Below are positions 48,091 through 58,787 of a stretch of DNA of 64,000 nt, piece by piece (position 1 is the first letter of the stretch; the number at the start of each line of letters is the position of its first letter). Under the pieces are notes generated by a model, which was not told the DNA's origin, made no database searches, and saw nothing but the letters and a program-made list of their open reading frames with translations. Made by a program: the position numbers and the translations under genes. The DNA comes from Bythopirellula sp. (GTDB taxonomy: Bacteria; Planctomycetota; Planctomycetia; Pirellulales; Lacipirellulaceae), in assembly GCA_028285205.1 (NCBI GenBank), contig JANQQA010000298.1:1-64000 (forward strand). The letters run 5' to 3'.

Positions 48091-50070
48091 GTGTTCGACC
48101 GTATCGTAAGTCTCGTTTTTCAGACTCTGATGTCGTTTGGATTCTTTGTTTTCTCGACGCCCATGTCGCAAGGGCACAATGGTGCTGTTGTGTGTGCTTA
48201 CCCCTTAGAAGGCATTACCATCGACGGGAGCCTCGATGATTGGCCGAAACATGCTGTTGCCGTTGCGGCGAACGGGGCTGTTCAGGGCGATAAGCCCACC
48301 AACCCTGATGACTTGAATTGCCGATTTAGGGTCGGCTACAGCCCGGCGAACAGTGCTTTATACATTGCGATCGAGGTAACTGACGATTCGTTAGTCGTCG
48401 ACCCCAGCATTGAAGGCGCCTGGGACGCTCAGGATGGTTGTTCCATCTATATCGATCGACGACCTCACAGAGATGCTAGCGCTGTCGAGCAATACTCTAG
48501 GTGCGGCGAATCGATTCGATTCCAGGGATTCAATACGCGAGCTAGCAACGTGGAAGTGAAGACTGCGCGTTCAGAAGATGGATGCGTCTATGAGTGGTGT
48601 ATTCATCTGCCGGGCGAAACATTGTCACCTGGCCGCCTACTCGGTTTCGACCTAGATGTCACCGACAAAGACGCTGACGGGTCCTCTACTTGGCTGGCCT
48701 GGGGAAACGGTACGCAGAAGGCCTATTTCCCCTGGCGGATTGGCGATCTCTTCCTGTTGTCGAACGGTGATGACCTGAAACTGGGGCGCGTGAGTGGGAA
48801 AATTATCCTGAACGATGACGAGTTTGACAGAAAAGACCAGTTTCCGCGAGTGCTTGTGCAGTCAACTACAGCAACACAGTTTTGGGCACATGTCGAGTGC
48901 AACCAGTCCGGTGAGTATTCGGCAAAGCTACCTGAAGGCAAATACAAAATTACTCCTGTCGATGCTCTCGACCTGCGAGTTGCGGAAACTGATTACGTTA
49001 CTTGCTTTGTGAGAGCCGGCGCCGTAGTAGACGCACCCAGTTTACAGGTATCAAAGCCATCAAAGCCGAATCTTGGTCGTGCAGAAGGAGCACTCCTGAG
49101 CGGTACGTTCGAGCCCCGAACCTTCGACAGTTTTCTGAAAGCTCACATGCAGTACTACAAGATTCCCGGCATGTCGATTGCAGTGGTGAAAGACGGACGC
49201 GTCATCTACCAAAATGCCCTCGGCTACAAGAACGCTTTCACGAAGGAACCCGTAACGACAGATACTCTCTTCGAAGCTGGTTCGATGACGAAAGTTGTCT
49301 TCGCATACGCGGTCAATCGACTCGTTGAAAGAGGTGTTCTTGATCTAGACGTACCGCTGTACAGATACTGGCCTGAGGTGCTTGATAAGTTTCCGGACGA
49401 CGAACGATACAAGCTGATTACTGCGAGGTATGTGCTTGCTCACAGGACGGGGCTCACAAACTGGGACGGCTACGAATTGCAGTTCACACCTGGCACGAAC
49501 TTCGGATACTCCGGCCAAGCCTTTGAGTGGTTAGCAATGGTTGTTTCACAGGTCACAAACAAGAGCATATCAGAGGTCGTTCATAATGAGGTATTCGTGC
49601 CTCTTGGCATTGAGAACGCCTATCTCACTTGGGAAGAGGACTCCGATTATGCCGCTCGCACGGCAAGCGGGCACAGGCACGGGAATACGCCGATATCGAA
49701 GACCATCGATGCTGAGCCGTTCATGGCTTACAGCCTGCACATTGACGCATCGAACTACGCCAAATTGCTGGTGGGGATTATGGAACGCGACGGCATGGAA
49801 GAGACCACGTTCAAGGAAATGTTGCGGCAACAATTCGAGATTGCGGACGCAGCAAATCCTGAGGAACTTCCGTACGGGCTTGGGATCGTTGTGGAAGAGA
49901 CCTCTCATGGGCTGAAACTGTCTCATGGCGGAACCAGGACGGGCTTCACAAGCAACATGGTGGTCTACGACGGGATAAAGGCCGGTTATGTATTCCTAAT
50001 CAATAATGATCAAGCCTACTATTTGGACAAAGATATCGATGCATACCTCACATCTGCAGACTCGAGATAG
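48091..50070 (+). CDS. Secreted serine hydrolase (class C beta-lactamase-like) with N-terminal CBM9-like domain
   Basis: N-term ITIDGSLDDWPKHAVAV...YIAIEVTDDSLVVD...WDAQDGCSIYID (CBM9-like); beta-lactamase TLFEAGSMTKVVFAYAVNRLVERG (SxxK), FGYSG. Confidence 0.88.
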   Translation: MFDRIVSLVFQTLMSFGFFVFSTPMSQGHNGAVVCAYPLEGITIDGSLDDWPKHAVAVAANGAVQGDKPTNPDDLNCRFRVGYSPANSALYIAIEVTDDSLVVDPSIEGAWDAQDGCSIYIDRRPHRDASAVEQYSRCGESIRFQGFNTRASNVEVKTARSEDGCVYEWCIHLPGETLSPGRLLGFDLDVTDKDADGSSTWLAWGNGTQKAYFPWRIGDLFLLSNGDDLKLGRVSGKIILNDDEFDRKDQFPRVLVQSTTATQFWAHVECNQSGEYSAKLPEGKYKITPVDALDLRVAETDYVTCFVRAGAVVDAPSLQVSKPSKPNLGRAEGALLSGTFEPRTFDSFLKAHMQYYKIPGMSIAVVKDGRVIYQNALGYKNAFTKEPVTTDTLFEAGSMTKVVFAYAVNRLVERGVLDLDVPLYRYWPEVLDKFPDDERYKLITARYVLAHRTGLTNWDGYELQFTPGTNFGYSGQAFEWLAMVVSQVTNKSISEVVHNEVFVPLGIENAYLTWEEDSDYAARTASGHRHGNTPISKTIDAEPFMAYSLHIDASNYAKLLVGIMERDGMEETTFKEMLRQQFEIADAANPEELPYGLGIVVEETSHGLKLSHGGTRTGFTSNMVVYDGIKAGYVFLINNDQAYYLDKDIDAYLTSADSR

Positions 50071-50232
50071 GGGAACGGAGCGACGCTAACTGCGAGAGTA
50101 GGGCAACGGCAAAGTCAACACGAAATAGCAGCGAGTAGCTCCGGCTCCACTGGAAGAACCCGATGAACTCGAACATACAGCGATGTGAGGCACAGCCTAG
50201 CCTACGATTCCTAGGCAATTGTGATCAGCGAC

Positions 50233-51783
50233 CTACGCAAGACGGAGAGTACTGCGGCGGATTTCCCGCCATCTCATTACTAGTGCGGCTAGTGCCAGTA
50301 GAACGGTTGACGGTTCGGGGATTGCCATTCCGTTGCTACTTGCGGGATCTTCAAGCACGTATTCCGATTGCCAGATCAGCAGATCTCGCCCATCGCTATC
50401 TTCATCGTCGTCGGCATCGGAGAAGCTGTTGATACCGTAGTCTCCCTGCCATTGAGCAAGGTCGAAGGCATCGACCGTCCCATCATTGTTGAAGTCCGCC
50501 CGAAACACTCCCAACTCAATAGCTCCGATGTCGAAGCCCTCTCCGACAGGTCGCGGTCTTCCTTCCAGGTCGTTGAGCGGGGCTACGTCCGCAGCTCCGG
50601 TGTCGACGGCCGAAGAGTTGGGCAGAATGTCGTAGTCGCCCGTGGTCCAGTCAACAAAAAGTGCTTCCGGGACGTCGACTTGTGAATTGGCGTCGCCGCC
50701 GGTAAGCGACTGCCACTCTGCCAAGTCCAAGACGGAATCGCCTCCGTTGGTCGTGAATCGTGAGATCACAACGTTATGATCGCTATCGAATCCGCCAAGG
50801 CTGTCGGTAGAAATATCGACAGCGCCTCGGAACGAGTGTTGGTTGAACAAGATGTTGTTGCGAACAACGTTGTTCGTACTTCCGTTTTGAATGTTCAGCG
50901 CCCAACGGCCGTCACTAGCGACATGAACCGTGTTATTGACGACGACGTTTCCCATCGATGGAGCGCCGCCGTCGATGCGATAGAGCGAGATCCCGCTGGC
51001 GTGGGCATCAAAAATCAGGTTATTCTCAATCCGTGAGCTTTGGACACCATCCATATTGATGCCGCTCCCGCCGCCCACGCCGTTGTCGTAGATCACATTC
51101 CTGGCGACCAGTGCATCGGAAATAATGCCATCGCCGCCCAAGCTTGCGTCGCCATTCATATGGATTCCGTTGGCGTTGTTGCCCCAGATCTCGTTCTCTC
51201 GAATCACAGGCCGGTCGCCGCTGTTGGACACATAGATACCGTGCTCGTCATCGGCACCAGACGTTTCGTTCCGCTCGATCAACAGGTCGTTAACGAAGCC
51301 AGTAAAGATTCCCCACTTGTAGTTGTCGCGCGCGATCACATTGCGTACCGTCACGAATTCAGCGAAGTCGCCCACAGATCCCACCGCGCGAACGCCCGCA
51401 CGCGGCATGTCGACCACGGTAAAGCCATCGACGACTACGTGCGATGCGCCCTCAAGATTAATGCCGTCGGGCGTCACAGGATTCTGTTGGTTGATCCACG
51501 CGCCAGGTTGAGCGAGGAATTCAATCGGGTCGTCCGGCGTGCCACTCGTCGTTAGATGGAAGCCGGCATAAAACCCGGGCAACACGTTGACGCGGTCGCC
51601 TGCGCCAACTTGATTGGCGGCATGCTGCAACGTTTGCCAGGGCGTTGCGGCGCTGCCGTCGGCAGCGTCGCTGCCAGAGGGATCCACGAAGAAGTCGACT
51701 GCTCGAGCCTTCGACACACAGAAAAATGAGCAAGCCGCTATCAGCCCGCCTGTCGCCACCACGCTACAAGTCATGCGATTCAT
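50233..51783 (-). CDS. Right-handed parallel beta-helix protein with dockerin-like region and PEP-CTERM anchor
   Basis: DFFVDPSGSDAADGSAATPWQTLQHAANQVGAGDRVNVLPGFY; repeated NNVVRNN/ENNLIFDA coils; C-term AIPEPSTVLLALAALVMRWREIRR. Confidence 0.88.
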   Translation of the reverse strand: MNRMTCSVVATGGLIAACSFFCVSKARAVDFFVDPSGSDAADGSAATPWQTLQHAANQVGAGDRVNVLPGFYAGFHLTTSGTPDDPIEFLAQPGAWINQQNPVTPDGINLEGASHVVVDGFTVVDMPRAGVRAVGSVGDFAEFVTVRNVIARDNYKWGIFTGFVNDLLIERNETSGADDEHGIYVSNSGDRPVIRENEIWGNNANGIHMNGDASLGGDGIISDALVARNVIYDNGVGGGSGINMDGVQSSRIENNLIFDAHASGISLYRIDGGAPSMGNVVVNNTVHVASDGRWALNIQNGSTNNVVRNNILFNQHSFRGAVDISTDSLGGFDSDHNVVISRFTTNGGDSVLDLAEWQSLTGGDANSQVDVPEALFVDWTTGDYDILPNSSAVDTGAADVAPLNDLEGRPRPVGEGFDIGAIELGVFRADFNNDGTVDAFDLAQWQGDYGINSFSDADDDEDSDGRDLLIWQSEYVLEDPASSNGMAIPEPSTVLLALAALVMRWREIRRSTLRLA

Positions 51784-52299
51784 CGAATCTGCTGCCGATA
51801 ATACAAGTTACCGAGACAATGCCACAGCTCTCCAGGAATCCCTGGCCCCTAACTGCCTCCCCTTCGGGAACAAAGACTATCCGAAATACTCTCCGTCGGC
51901 CACTAAATCTCTCCATCGCTATCAAACGAGTAGGTCAGGCTCGGCCTGAAGAACCAGATGCATTCCAACAGGCAACGACATTAGGAACAGCCTGACCACA
52001 ATTCCTGAACAGTTTGGATTCAGCGCCGAAGCTGATCGACGTCTGCAACGCGAACAGGTTCCAAGGTAGGAGGTTCACACCTCGCGTGGAATCTCGGAGT
52101 GGGAATTAGCTGAATTCATGCACAGTTTGAACCTTTCTGAGGTCCATCTATTACCTACCGCGGGCAGATTAACGCGGCACACATTGGCGAGTCCAGTATT
52201 CTGCGATTTGACGGGCGAATTCTATGTTAGCGAGTGTTCTCTTCTGATAGATTAAGGGAAGGGGATATGGGAATAGGCGATTGCCTTCACTGAGAAGGT

Positions 52300-53538
52300 T
52301 TGATGATGGAAGAGCACCCAGTCTCAAGCTCGACACTTCGTCACTATGTCGATTTTGGCCGTTCTCGCTTGGCCACTTCTTGCAGCTTCCTAGGACAAGT
52401 TCTGCTGGCTATAGGTGTCTTCGCAATTCTGGCAAACAGTCTAGCAGCACAGAGTGCAGAATTCATACCACTGGGCCATATCCCCGGAGGTTTCGCTTCG
52501 AGTTTTGCCACCGACGTTTCAGCCGATGGCAACGTCGTAGTTGGTCGCTCGCATAGTCCTAATGGTTCAGAAGCGTTTCGATGGACACTGGCAAGCGGAA
52601 TGTTAGGTCTTGGAGACCTTCCAGACGGGGACACATGGTCGAGTGCGGCAGCGGTATCTCGCGACGGGAGTATCATCATCGGACGTGGCACCGTCGGTGT
52701 AGCCGCTGGAGTGGATGCTTTCAGGTGGACGGAGGAAACTGGTCCAACTCCAATTGGCTACTTGCCACGTGAAGGACTGCCAATTAGCTATCCTGGAGCA
52801 ATCTCGGATAACGGGAAAGTAATCGGAGGTTCGTCAGCGAATCGTGCGTTCGTGTGGACAGAGGACGATGGTATTCAAGTACTGCCCGGAATATCTGATT
52901 CTGAAGGGTCTAGTGGGGTCGCCGGAATTTCCGCCGATGGTTCTGTCATTGCGGGTAGTCGCGAATTAGAAGGAGTGCGACAGCCGTACCTCTACACTAG
53001 TAATGCACCGATTCAAGACCTAGGGCTACTTGCTGGGCGACACATCGATACTTTCGTCAACGGTTTATCATCAAATGGCAAGGTAGTTATCGGAAACGCA
53101 AGCGGTCGAGGTTGGCGTTGGGATGCAGCTCGAGGGATGCATCCGATTCCCTTCCTTCAAGAAAACGATTTCGCGATTTATCCAATTGACCTGACTGCAG
53201 ATGGCTCAGTCATTGTCGGCACCACACACGCCAGCACGGACCCGACTGAACGCTTTCCTTCTTTCATTTGGACCCAAGAGCTAGGCACTCAGAACTTGGA
53301 AGCATTTCTGAGTGCGCAGTATGGACTAAGTCTTGACGGATGGAGCCTGTCCAGGGTTTCCGGAATTTCAGACGATGGCCATGTAATCGTTGGCGGTGGC
53401 GTAAACCCTCAGGGCCAGCTAGAAGCGTGGGCTGTCGTAATTCGCGTTCCCGAAACCTCTGCCTTGTGTATGTTGCTAATTGGTGTATTCAGCTCTTGTG
53501 CAGTCATACCGAGGATTGCACACCACTGTCGCCTCTGA
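52300..53538 (+). CDS. HAF-repeat extracellular protein with PEP-CTERM-like C-terminus
   Basis: FRWTLASGMLGLGDLPDGDTWSSAAAVSRDGSIIIGRG...FRWTEETGPTPIGYLP repeats; C-term VPETSALCMLLIGVFSSCAVIPRI. Confidence 0.82.
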   Translation: MMMEEHPVSSSTLRHYVDFGRSRLATSCSFLGQVLLAIGVFAILANSLAAQSAEFIPLGHIPGGFASSFATDVSADGNVVVGRSHSPNGSEAFRWTLASGMLGLGDLPDGDTWSSAAAVSRDGSIIIGRGTVGVAAGVDAFRWTEETGPTPIGYLPREGLPISYPGAISDNGKVIGGSSANRAFVWTEDDGIQVLPGISDSEGSSGVAGISADGSVIAGSRELEGVRQPYLYTSNAPIQDLGLLAGRHIDTFVNGLSSNGKVVIGNASGRGWRWDAARGMHPIPFLQENDFAIYPIDLTADGSVIVGTTHASTDPTERFPSFIWTQELGTQNLEAFLSAQYGLSLDGWSLSRVSGISDDGHVIVGGGVNPQGQLEAWAVVIRVPETSALCMLLIGVFSSCAVIPRIAHHCRL

Positions 53539-53836
53539 TTCATTTTACGAAGTCCGCTGAGCCCATGACTCTTTGACGCAAAGATGGATACTGTCTGCAC
53601 GAGGGTACGTGCCGTTCCACAGGGGTCAGCGTGAGCCACATCATGCACTATGAACTGAGCGGTAATACTGCCTTCTTCCTGGGCATGGGTTCGGACAGAT
53701 TCCACCAGAGTAGGGACTCGCCGAGTTCGGAATCTGCAAGCAGAGTCCGGCGGAGAATTATCTCTCGTCCGTTGTATGGGCATCATCGAGTTTCGGCTCG
53801 GGCGGCGGCACCAGCTCTGCTTTCTTGCGTCCGACA

Positions 53837-54391
53837 CTACTGGTCCAATATCGCGACGAATCCAAAAACTGTTGCCGACAGCGTGACCGCAATTAGCAAA
53901 GTGCGAATACTGAATTGCCATGGCCGCCTCAACATCAGCATACCGCTCAGCAAAGTAGCCGAGAGCACTAAGAACCAATATGGAAGAATGACTCCCGAGC
54001 CTCTGAGTGTTGCTGTCGCTGCGCCGAGCATCATTACGGTAGTACCATCGGGCCTCTGGTACGTGGGCCGCATGACATAGTAGATTGGATTGTTGATCGT
54101 ACTGAATCCGGCAATTGAGTCTCGTCGCCGTGGGTCACCACCGGGAAACGACAGTTCATCATCAACCGGATAACTACGTGTCTCCCACTTCCACCAATTG
54201 GCGTGGCCATGTGATTTGAAGTATAAAAAAACTACCCTGCCTTGCTTTGAGCCAAGAAGAAATGACTTGCGTCCGTAAATACATCCGTGTAAACGGTCTG
54301 CTGAAGTGTGGCTACGAATCCAGAGACCAATTAACAAACACGCGACGAGCAGTAGTCCAACACACGTTGCTAAACGGAAGTACCGAACCAT
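53837..54391 (-). CDS. Small planctomycete membrane protein
   Basis: N-terminal TM FRLATCVGLLLVACLLIGLWI and C-terminal RRPWQFSIRTLLIAVTLSATVFGFVAIL; possible 3' frameshift (see findings). Confidence 0.65.
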   Translation of the reverse strand: MVRYFRLATCVGLLLVACLLIGLWIRSHTSADRLHGCIYGRKSFLLGSKQGRVVFLYFKSHGHANWWKWETRSYPVDDELSFPGGDPRRRDSIAGFSTINNPIYYVMRPTYQRPDGTTVMMLGAATATLRGSGVILPYWFLVLSATLLSGMLMLRRPWQFSIRTLLIAVTLSATVFGFVAILDQ

Positions 54392-54514
54392 GAGCTACCC
54401 CGAACAGATGCACTATACTCAACATTCAGTTTATGAGTTTACAGTGATATTGCTGGAGGCAACATCATTCAGTGGTTCACTCAACGTGTGGAAAGCTCAC
54501 TTTTGAAACTGCTG

Positions 54515-54541
54515 AATCGATGTACACTCCCATCGATTTTT
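54515..54541 (+). terminator. Terminator-like hairpin in divergent intergenic region
   Basis: AATCGATG-TACACTCC-CATCGATT followed by TTT. Confidence 0.4.
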
Positions 54542-54668
54542 GAGTCCCGTTCTCATCCTGCACAGTACGATAGAAAGGCGGCTGTCTCGCGAGCTGTCGT
54601 CTTCGACTAGAATCCGGAATTCCGGCGTAGCCGTTGCTCTCACTCGAGCAAGAGTTAGGAGTGGTGTC

Positions 54669-55337
54669 ATGCGTCAGTTTGCAAGGTTTAGACTTCGAGA
54701 ACTGTTGCTACTTATCACTGTGATTGCACTAGCTGCTGGGTTGCTGATTGTCTCCCGACGAGCATTTCGGGCGGAGTTGGAGTTGAGCGTTATTCGCGAT
54801 GAAGCTGGTCATACTCTAGGCAAACTGCACATCGAAGACCAAACTCAAGTTCACATTCGAGCTATCCAGGAAGAGGAGCCTAACACTTGGCGATGGCGGG
54901 TCTTTATACCGAAAGGACACAAGTACGACTTCAATGCCGCCCATTCGAATATTCCTGGAGACGGACTTCCCGTGAGCGGTATGTCTGGTTATTCGAACGA
55001 GCCCTATTGGGAAAAATCAAATGAAGTACTGATTTCGGCATATCTAAGACCAGTTGGCAATGGAGATTGGCGACTATCAGTTGACTCGTTTATTGCCAAT
55101 TCTAGGAACCAGATGTCTGGAGTGACACTAACGATACCTGGCGACGCGATGAAATGGATGAGTGAGATACCATCCAAGAATGTCCGTCATCTTGGAAGCA
55201 AGGGGCAAGAATCTGTCGACCCGAAAGGACCAATAGTCCTTCTCCAGCAAAGAGCAAACAAGAAGTCACCAAACGGCACTTACGAGTCAACTCCAGAACC
55301 GAGTCCGGGGTTTATGATCTGGCTCAAGAAAATATAG
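54669..55337 (+). CDS. Hypothetical membrane-anchored protein (FRLRELLLLITVIALAAG-type N-terminus)
   Basis: MRQFARFRLRELLLLITVIALAAGLLIVSRRA planctomycete-type N-terminal TM; internal start consistent with signal anchor. Confidence 0.65.
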   Translation: MRQFARFRLRELLLLITVIALAAGLLIVSRRAFRAELELSVIRDEAGHTLGKLHIEDQTQVHIRAIQEEEPNTWRWRVFIPKGHKYDFNAAHSNIPGDGLPVSGMSGYSNEPYWEKSNEVLISAYLRPVGNGDWRLSVDSFIANSRNQMSGVTLTIPGDAMKWMSEIPSKNVRHLGSKGQESVDPKGPIVLLQQRANKKSPNGTYESTPEPSPGFMIWLKKI

Positions 55338-55572
55338 ACTTGTACGTCCAACACAATAGTTGCGTGCATCGGCTGGACTTTTCGATCGTCGAGTCGGCGT
55401 TTTACCGAGCTGCCTCAGCTTTACACTCTTGGCAGCTTGAATCCAGAGTTTACCTGCTCCACGTGTCCTGTACGGATTTGGATGACGGAGCAAAGCCACT
55501 TCAGTAAAATCCTATCTCGCCTTGTTCACCGTCCTTGTAGTGGTTTGCTAGCCCAGCCACGGAGAGCCTTCG

Positions 55573-56523
55573 ATGCATACGTTCAGAAACTACCGAATTC
55601 GATGGCAATTCGTAATCGCTTTCCTGCTGGTCCAATTCAACTTGATTCACCCTCTCGGGCACGGCCAAGGACTCGTTCCGAAAAAGGTGTCTATTGCCAA
55701 TGACGTGACACTCCACTGTGTCGAGCAAGGAGACGGCGAACCGATCGTTTTCGTACACGGTTTGCTAGACGAGTACTCTACTTGGCTGCAGCAGCTTCAG
55801 GGATTCGCCGGCGAGGGCTATCGAGCGATTGCTTACAGTCGACGACACAACTATCCCAACAAGAATCGAATTCGACCAAATCATTCTGCTTCGCTCGAAG
55901 CCGATGACCTTTCAGCGTTGGTTCATGAATTGGATTTGGAAAAAGTTCACGTCGTGGGACACTCTTACGGTGCGTACACGACGCTCTTTTTTGCTCTCAA
56001 GTACCCCGACCAGGCTCGAACTGTCACGCTGGCAGAGGCACCGATTGTCCCGTGGCTCATCGATCTACCTACCAACCAACAAGAGGCTGGCAAGGCACAG
56101 TTGGCAAAGCTCATGAACCAAGGTGTCAATTCGGCAAAGCTGGCGATTGAGTCCGGTGATGATCGTGCGGCCATCAAAGCGATGTTCGACGCTATTGGTG
56201 GCAACGGAAAGTTTGATGCACTCCCAGAATTTGTCAAAAAGAGATGCCAGCGAAACATCTTAGAGCTGAAGGCGTTTCTGCTTTCAGAGGATCGTTATCC
56301 GGATGTGGCTCGCCAGCAGGTGCGACGTCTAGCCGTGCCAACGCTCATTCTGTCTGGAAGCCAGAGCGTGGCCACTGCCAGGTTCACGGACCCAGAACTC
56401 GAACGCTTGATTCCGGTACCCTCGCGAAAACGTGTTGTGTTTCAAGGGGCCACTCACATCATGTGGATTGAGCAACCGGTGCGATTTCGCCAAACTGTAA
56501 TCGAATTCACACGCGGGAAGTAG
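55573..56523 (+). CDS. Secreted alpha/beta hydrolase
   Basis: EPIVFVHGLLDEYSTWLQQLQGFAGEGYRAIAYSRRH; VHVVGHSYGAYTTL nucleophile elbow; GATHIMWIEQP. Confidence 0.9.
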   Translation: MHTFRNYRIRWQFVIAFLLVQFNLIHPLGHGQGLVPKKVSIANDVTLHCVEQGDGEPIVFVHGLLDEYSTWLQQLQGFAGEGYRAIAYSRRHNYPNKNRIRPNHSASLEADDLSALVHELDLEKVHVVGHSYGAYTTLFFALKYPDQARTVTLAEAPIVPWLIDLPTNQQEAGKAQLAKLMNQGVNSAKLAIESGDDRAAIKAMFDAIGGNGKFDALPEFVKKRCQRNILELKAFLLSEDRYPDVARQQVRRLAVPTLILSGSQSVATARFTDPELERLIPVPSRKRVVFQGATHIMWIEQPVRFRQTVIEFTRGK

Positions 56524-56720
56524 TGGTAGCCCAGTGTCATCGCTGCGGCTCGCAACTCAGCCCAGCTGCATCGTCCTGTGCAGGTTACGGACGGGGCCCT
56601 CAAACCGCAAATGATTATCAAGGCGTGGGCCGTACTGGGTATGGCAGCACGGTGCGGAGCGAGCGATCGGCCCGGAAGCATTGCGACTAGGCGCTAGTGC
56701 AATTCCGGACGGCGATATCG

Positions 56721-58067
56721 TCAGTCTGCCGAGAAGACCCGCTCGACGAAGGTCGTGTCGATTTTTCCTTCGACGAACGCGGTGTGGCTGAGGATATCTT
56801 GATGGATCGGCTTGGTGGTGTGGATCCCATCGACTCGCAGTTCAGCCAGCGCGCGTTGCATGCAGGCGATCGCTTCGCGGCGCGTGGGCTGGTGGACGAG
56901 CAATTTGCCGATCATCGAATCGTAGTAGGGCGGAACCATGTAGCCACTGTGGGCGTGTGATTCCCAGCGCACGCCGTAGCCGCCGGGGACGAACAGACGA
57001 TCGATTCGTCCGGGCGAGGGCTGAAAATTCTTGGCTGGGTTTTCAGCGTTGATGCGACACTCGATCGATGCGCCGTTTTGCGTGATGTCTTCCTGCTTGA
57101 ACGGCAACGGCTCACCGCTAGCGACGAGAATCTGCTGCTTGATGAGATCGACGCCCGTGACCATCTCAGTGACGGGGTGCTCGACCTGGATGCGCGCGTT
57201 CACTTCGATAAAGTAGAAATTGCCTTCCTTGTCGACGATGAACTCGACCGTAGCCGCGTTGGTATAGTTTGCCTGCCTGATCATGCGACAAGCGGCCTCA
57301 CACATCGCGTTGCGAGTCTCTTGGTTGATGCAGGTACTGGGGCTTTCTTCGATCAGCTTTTGGTGACGACGTTGGACGCTGCAGTCGCGCTCCCACAGGT
57401 GGACGACGTTGCCGTGATGGTCGGCGATCACTTGGACTTCGACGTGGCGCGGCTGTTCGACATACTTTTCGAGGTAGACGGCCCCGTTGCCGAAGGCAGC
57501 CTCCGCTTCCGTCTGCGCCTGTTGCAGGGCTGATTTGAGCGCTAGGTCGTTTGCTGCGACACGCATGCCCTTGCCGCCCCCGCCCGCAACGGCCTTGATC
57601 AGCACGGGGAAACCAACTTCGTGGGCGAACGACAATGCTTCGTCCGCGGACTCGACGAGCCCTTCACTCCCCGGCACGACGGGCACGTTGGCGGCCCGGG
57701 CCATTTCACGCGCTTCGTTCTTGTCACCGAGTTTCGCCATCGCGTCGGGCTGTGGACCGATGAAATCGATTTTGCAGCTGCGGCAGACCTCGTTGAAGTG
57801 AGCGTTTTCAGCCAGGAATCCATAGCCGGGGTGAATCGCTTGCACGTTTCCGACTTCGGCGGCGCTGATTACGTTGGCGATTTTCAGGTAACTGTCGGCA
57901 GGGCGCGCGGGGCCGACGCAGAATGCTTCGTCGGCCAGTTGCAGATAGTGGGCATCCTTATCGGCTTCGCTGTAGATCGCCACCGTCTCTATGCCCAACT
58001 CGCGACAAGCGCGAATGATCCGTTGGGCGATTTCACCGCGGTTAGCAACGAGAATTCTTTGGTACAT
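56721..58067 (-). CDS. accC: Acetyl-CoA carboxylase, biotin carboxylase subunit
   Basis: [101 protein letters not shown]. Confidence 0.97.
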   Translation of the reverse strand: MYQRILVANRGEIAQRIIRACRELGIETVAIYSEADKDAHYLQLADEAFCVGPARPADSYLKIANVISAAEVGNVQAIHPGYGFLAENAHFNEVCRSCKIDFIGPQPDAMAKLGDKNEAREMARAANVPVVPGSEGLVESADEALSFAHEVGFPVLIKAVAGGGGKGMRVAANDLALKSALQQAQTEAEAAFGNGAVYLEKYVEQPRHVEVQVIADHHGNVVHLWERDCSVQRRHQKLIEESPSTCINQETRNAMCEAACRMIRQANYTNAATVEFIVDKEGNFYFIEVNARIQVEHPVTEMVTGVDLIKQQILVASGEPLPFKQEDITQNGASIECRINAENPAKNFQPSPGRIDRLFVPGGYGVRWESHAHSGYMVPPYYDSMIGKLLVHQPTRREAIACMQRALAELRVDGIHTTKPIHQDILSHTAFVEGKIDTTFVERVFSAD

Positions 58068-58162
58068 GGAGGGAAGGCTTTGCGCTATTGGCTGTGGGCT
58101 TTGAGCCGGGAATGTGGTAACCGAGAGGCAACCGCCTCGCCGGAACGCGAGCGTTCGCGAAG

Positions 58163-58681
58163 CTAGTTGGTCTTAACCTTGAACAACTTCTGTCCGAACT
58201 CGATCGCGTCGCCGTTCTCGACGAGTCGAGCCGCGATGGTTCCGGAGCACTCGGCGGGAATCTCGTTGAACACCTTCATGGCTTCCAAGATGCACACGGG
58301 CGTGTCGGCGCCGACTTGGTCGCCCACGCTGACAAATGGCGGCGCGTCAGGGCTCGCGGCCGTGTAGAACGTGCCCACCATCGGGCTGGTGATGTAGGTG
58401 ACGTTGGCTTCGTCGGCGGCATCATCGCCGGTGGCAGACGCGGGCGCGGCAGCTTGCGGAGGAGGACCGGCCGGTGGTGCAGCCGGTGCGGGAGCGGGTG
58501 CCGCGGGCGCTGCGGCGATGATCGCCTCGCCACCGCGCTTGAGGCGGATGCGGTGATCGGACTGCTGAAGGTCGACTTCGGAGAGTTCGTATTCCTTCAT
58601 CAACTCGACGAGCCGACGCACCTTGCGTACATCGAAAACGTCTCCACCGCCAGAACCACCACTAGCCATTGATTTCTCCAC
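58163..58681 (-). CDS. accB: Acetyl-CoA carboxylase, biotin carboxyl carrier protein
   Basis: [30 protein letters not shown]; Ala/Pro linker; [21 protein letters not shown] (EAMK biotinylation site). Confidence 0.96.
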   Translation of the reverse strand: MEKSMASGGSGGGDVFDVRKVRRLVELMKEYELSEVDLQQSDHRIRLKRGGEAIIAAAPAAPAPAPAAPPAGPPPQAAAPASATGDDAADEANVTYITSPMVGTFYTAASPDAPPFVSVGDQVGADTPVCILEAMKVFNEIPAECSGTIAARLVENGDAIEFGQKLFKVKTN

Positions 58682-58787
58682 CTGCTAACGACGAGAACTT
58701 ATCAGATGCCCGTCAGTTGGATTTCACATTTCCGAGGTGTACCTCAGTCGAGTTCGCCAACAGCGGCCGACCGGCGCGCGAACCGCG

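Noticed and set aside
53409-53978. 189-aa minus-strand ORF
   Set aside because: Overlaps the 3' end of the HAF-repeat gene and the small membrane protein in the wrong frame; only a short piece near 53760-53850 looks coding, and in a different frame.
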